From: Dipylidium caninum
Lineage: Eukaryota > Platyhelminthes > Cestoda > Cyclophyllidea > Dipylidiidae
Direction: 5' to 3'
DNA: 64,000 nucleotides
NCBI GenBank assembly: GCA_017562135.1
Contig: QEYB01000981.1
Span: 248,001-312,000, forward strand
Below, piece by piece: positions 62,668-64,000 of the stretch. The notes beneath the pieces are model-generated. The model searched no databases, was not told the origin of the DNA, and saw nothing but the letters and a program-made list of their open reading frames with translations. The translations under genes were made by a program, and so were the position numbers. How positions within the stretch are numbered: the stretch's first letter is position 1; each line of letters starts with the position of its first letter.

Positions 62668-64000
62668 ATGGAACTTTTTATCGTAACATTAACGGGGACG
62701 GCCTTTGAGCTCCGCGTCTCCCCTAATGATACAGTTATGTCAATCAAGTCAAAAATTCAGCGGTTTGAGGGTATGTTTGCGGCATTCATTCGTTTCATCC
62801 TTGTTACTCTTGGCCTTCATTCTCTTCTTTCGGTTTCAGGCATTCCAGTTGGTCAGCAACATTTGATCTGGCAAGACGGTGAACTTTACGATCACCAATC
62901 TCTTCGGGATTGCAGTATTCCTGGTGGAGCCACTTTGCGTCTAGTTTTGGGTATGCGCGGTGGTCCTATTAGTACCTACAAACCTCCACCGATTGCTGCG
63001 GCGACTGCGACGATCAAGTTTACTCCTACTGTTCATTTCGCGTCTTCCTCTCAAAAGGAAAGCGACCGAATCAATAGCACTGATGATCTTTCAACCCCTA
63101 TGTCTCAGTCGTCTCTGTTAAACGAAAACAATGTGGACTCAGATGGTCATAAGCAAATAACTCTTTACTTTGTTAGTGCTGGTGATAAATTGGAGTTCAT
63201 CCGACTTGTTGATCGGTAATCACGTCTAACATTTAAATTCTACCATTTCACGTTTTCAGTGTTTTTACCAATTTTCCATGTTAACAGCCGCCATCATGAA
63301 AGCATGTCTTCAAACGACCACTCGACCACTTCTCTTCTTGGTTCAGAGGAAACCCCTGAAGCTCCTCATTCAGCTAATAAGCCGCCTGCCTCGAGTAATC
63401 TCCTTTCAACGTCGGCTGCTGCTCAATCACTTCCCTACCTGCAAAGTGATGAGTCCGCCCTGACGTGTGAACGGTTGCCACAACTTGCTTCAACCATTTC
63501 TGAGCCCTCGGTTATGAAAGCGGCAGACACAATGAAGTCATCAGACTGTCAGGGCTCTTCACCTGCGAACACCGCCGTTATTACTGGGTATCTTTGCGCT
63601 GCTCATGGTCGCGATTCCAACCCTTATTTCTCGGACACCGACGATTGCCCCTCAGACTATGGCGGTGGTGCAGGCACTGCCTATTTCCTTCGTCCACCCT
63701 CCCCCGAGTGGGATAACCACGACCTCAGTTCTACGCCGCCTCCACCGCCGCCCACTTTTGATTTTCCCTTTTTCTCTGCCGTCAACGAGGCCGAAGATAA
63801 CGACAGTCTAGCAGATCTTGAGGATTGTCTGATTTATTATCGGTCGGGGGATGTGCTATTCGGTCCGTCCGCAACACGTAAGAGTTCTTCCACTTCCTTC
63901 CTCCGTGGTGGATGGAGGGGCGCATACGGCGATAGAGAATCACCCGTCATGACTCAAGCTAAGCTGGAAGAGTGTGAATCCTTGGCGGAGAAAGTGAGAC
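62668..64000 (+). CDS. ZFAND4: ZFAND4/ANUBL1-type ubiquitin-like protein, 5' part
   Basis: Exons: 62668-62770, 62840-63215 and 63288 to beyond the window. The first begins MELFIVTLTGTAFELRVSP, nearly identical to human ZFAND4 MELFIETLTGTCFELRVSP. IQRFEGIPVGQQHLIW and ATLRLVLGMRGGPI complete the N-terminal ubiquitin-like domain (about residues 1-75). Exon 2 ends QITLYFVSAGDKLEFIRLVD, the conserved segment after the domain. Exon 3 reads through about 237 codons of Ser/Pro-rich sequence without a stop to position 64,000. Human ZFAND4 ends in an AN1 zinc finger, which should lie beyond the window. Introns are 69 and 72 bases. Its cellular role is poorly known. Confidence 0.92.

Noticed and set aside
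1..64000. CRISPR arrays, bacterial operons, rRNA or phage elements
   Set aside because: No spaced repeats, no prokaryotic gene organisation and no rRNA-like sequence were seen; the DNA is clearly eukaryotic.

Overview
The window is eukaryotic nuclear DNA. It carries spliced, multi-exon genes with GT-AG introns, animal adherens-junction and nuclear-receptor families, and no operons, ribosome binding sites or RNA genes that I could find. Several introns are only 31-49 bases long beside introns of several kilobases. Together with the gene content and the pyrimidine-rich introns this suggests a parasitic flatworm, probably a tapeworm. The species call is inference from architecture, because no species-specific marker was seen.

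Layout. 1-11,343: no gene I can support; GC-rich to about 10.2 kb, then AT-rich. 11,344-36,515 (+): a complete afadin/canoe gene modelled as 24 coding exons (two Ras-association domains, FHA, dilute/DIL, PDZ, a short helical segment and a conserved C-terminal motif). The exon phases agree throughout and the lengths sum to exactly 1,883 codons including the stop. 37,309-38,076 (+): a 255-residue cysteine-containing protein of unknown family. 40,053-56,703 (+): a nuclear receptor with an HR96-type (ESCKA) DNA-binding domain in 7 coding exons, including introns of 6.75 kb and 4.5 kb. The 6.75 kb intron holds at least one convincing antisense reading frame (44,073-44,450) and an antisense exon with its own AATAAA (47,252-47,480). 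56,704-61,154: no gene supported. 61,155-61,495 (-): cytochrome c oxidase subunit 7C, two exons split by a 44-base intron. 62,118-62,342 (-): a small unrecognised frame. 62,668-64,000 (+): the 5' part of a ZFAND4/ANUBL1-type ubiquitin-like protein, cut by the window end.

Functional reading. Afadin links Rap/Ras GTPases and nectin-type adhesion receptors to actin at cell junctions. HR96-type receptors are lipid- or xenobiotic-responsive transcription factors. COX7C is a complex IV subunit. ZFAND4 is a ubiquitin-like/AN1 zinc-finger protein. Nothing in the sequence ties these into one pathway, and the neighbourhood looks like ordinary gene order.

Base composition is a mosaic. The afadin locus and 56.7-58.9 kb are GC-rich, so long chance reading frames are common there. 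The receptor introns and the 59-63 kb region are AT-richer. I therefore relied on homology plus matching splice phases rather than on frame length.
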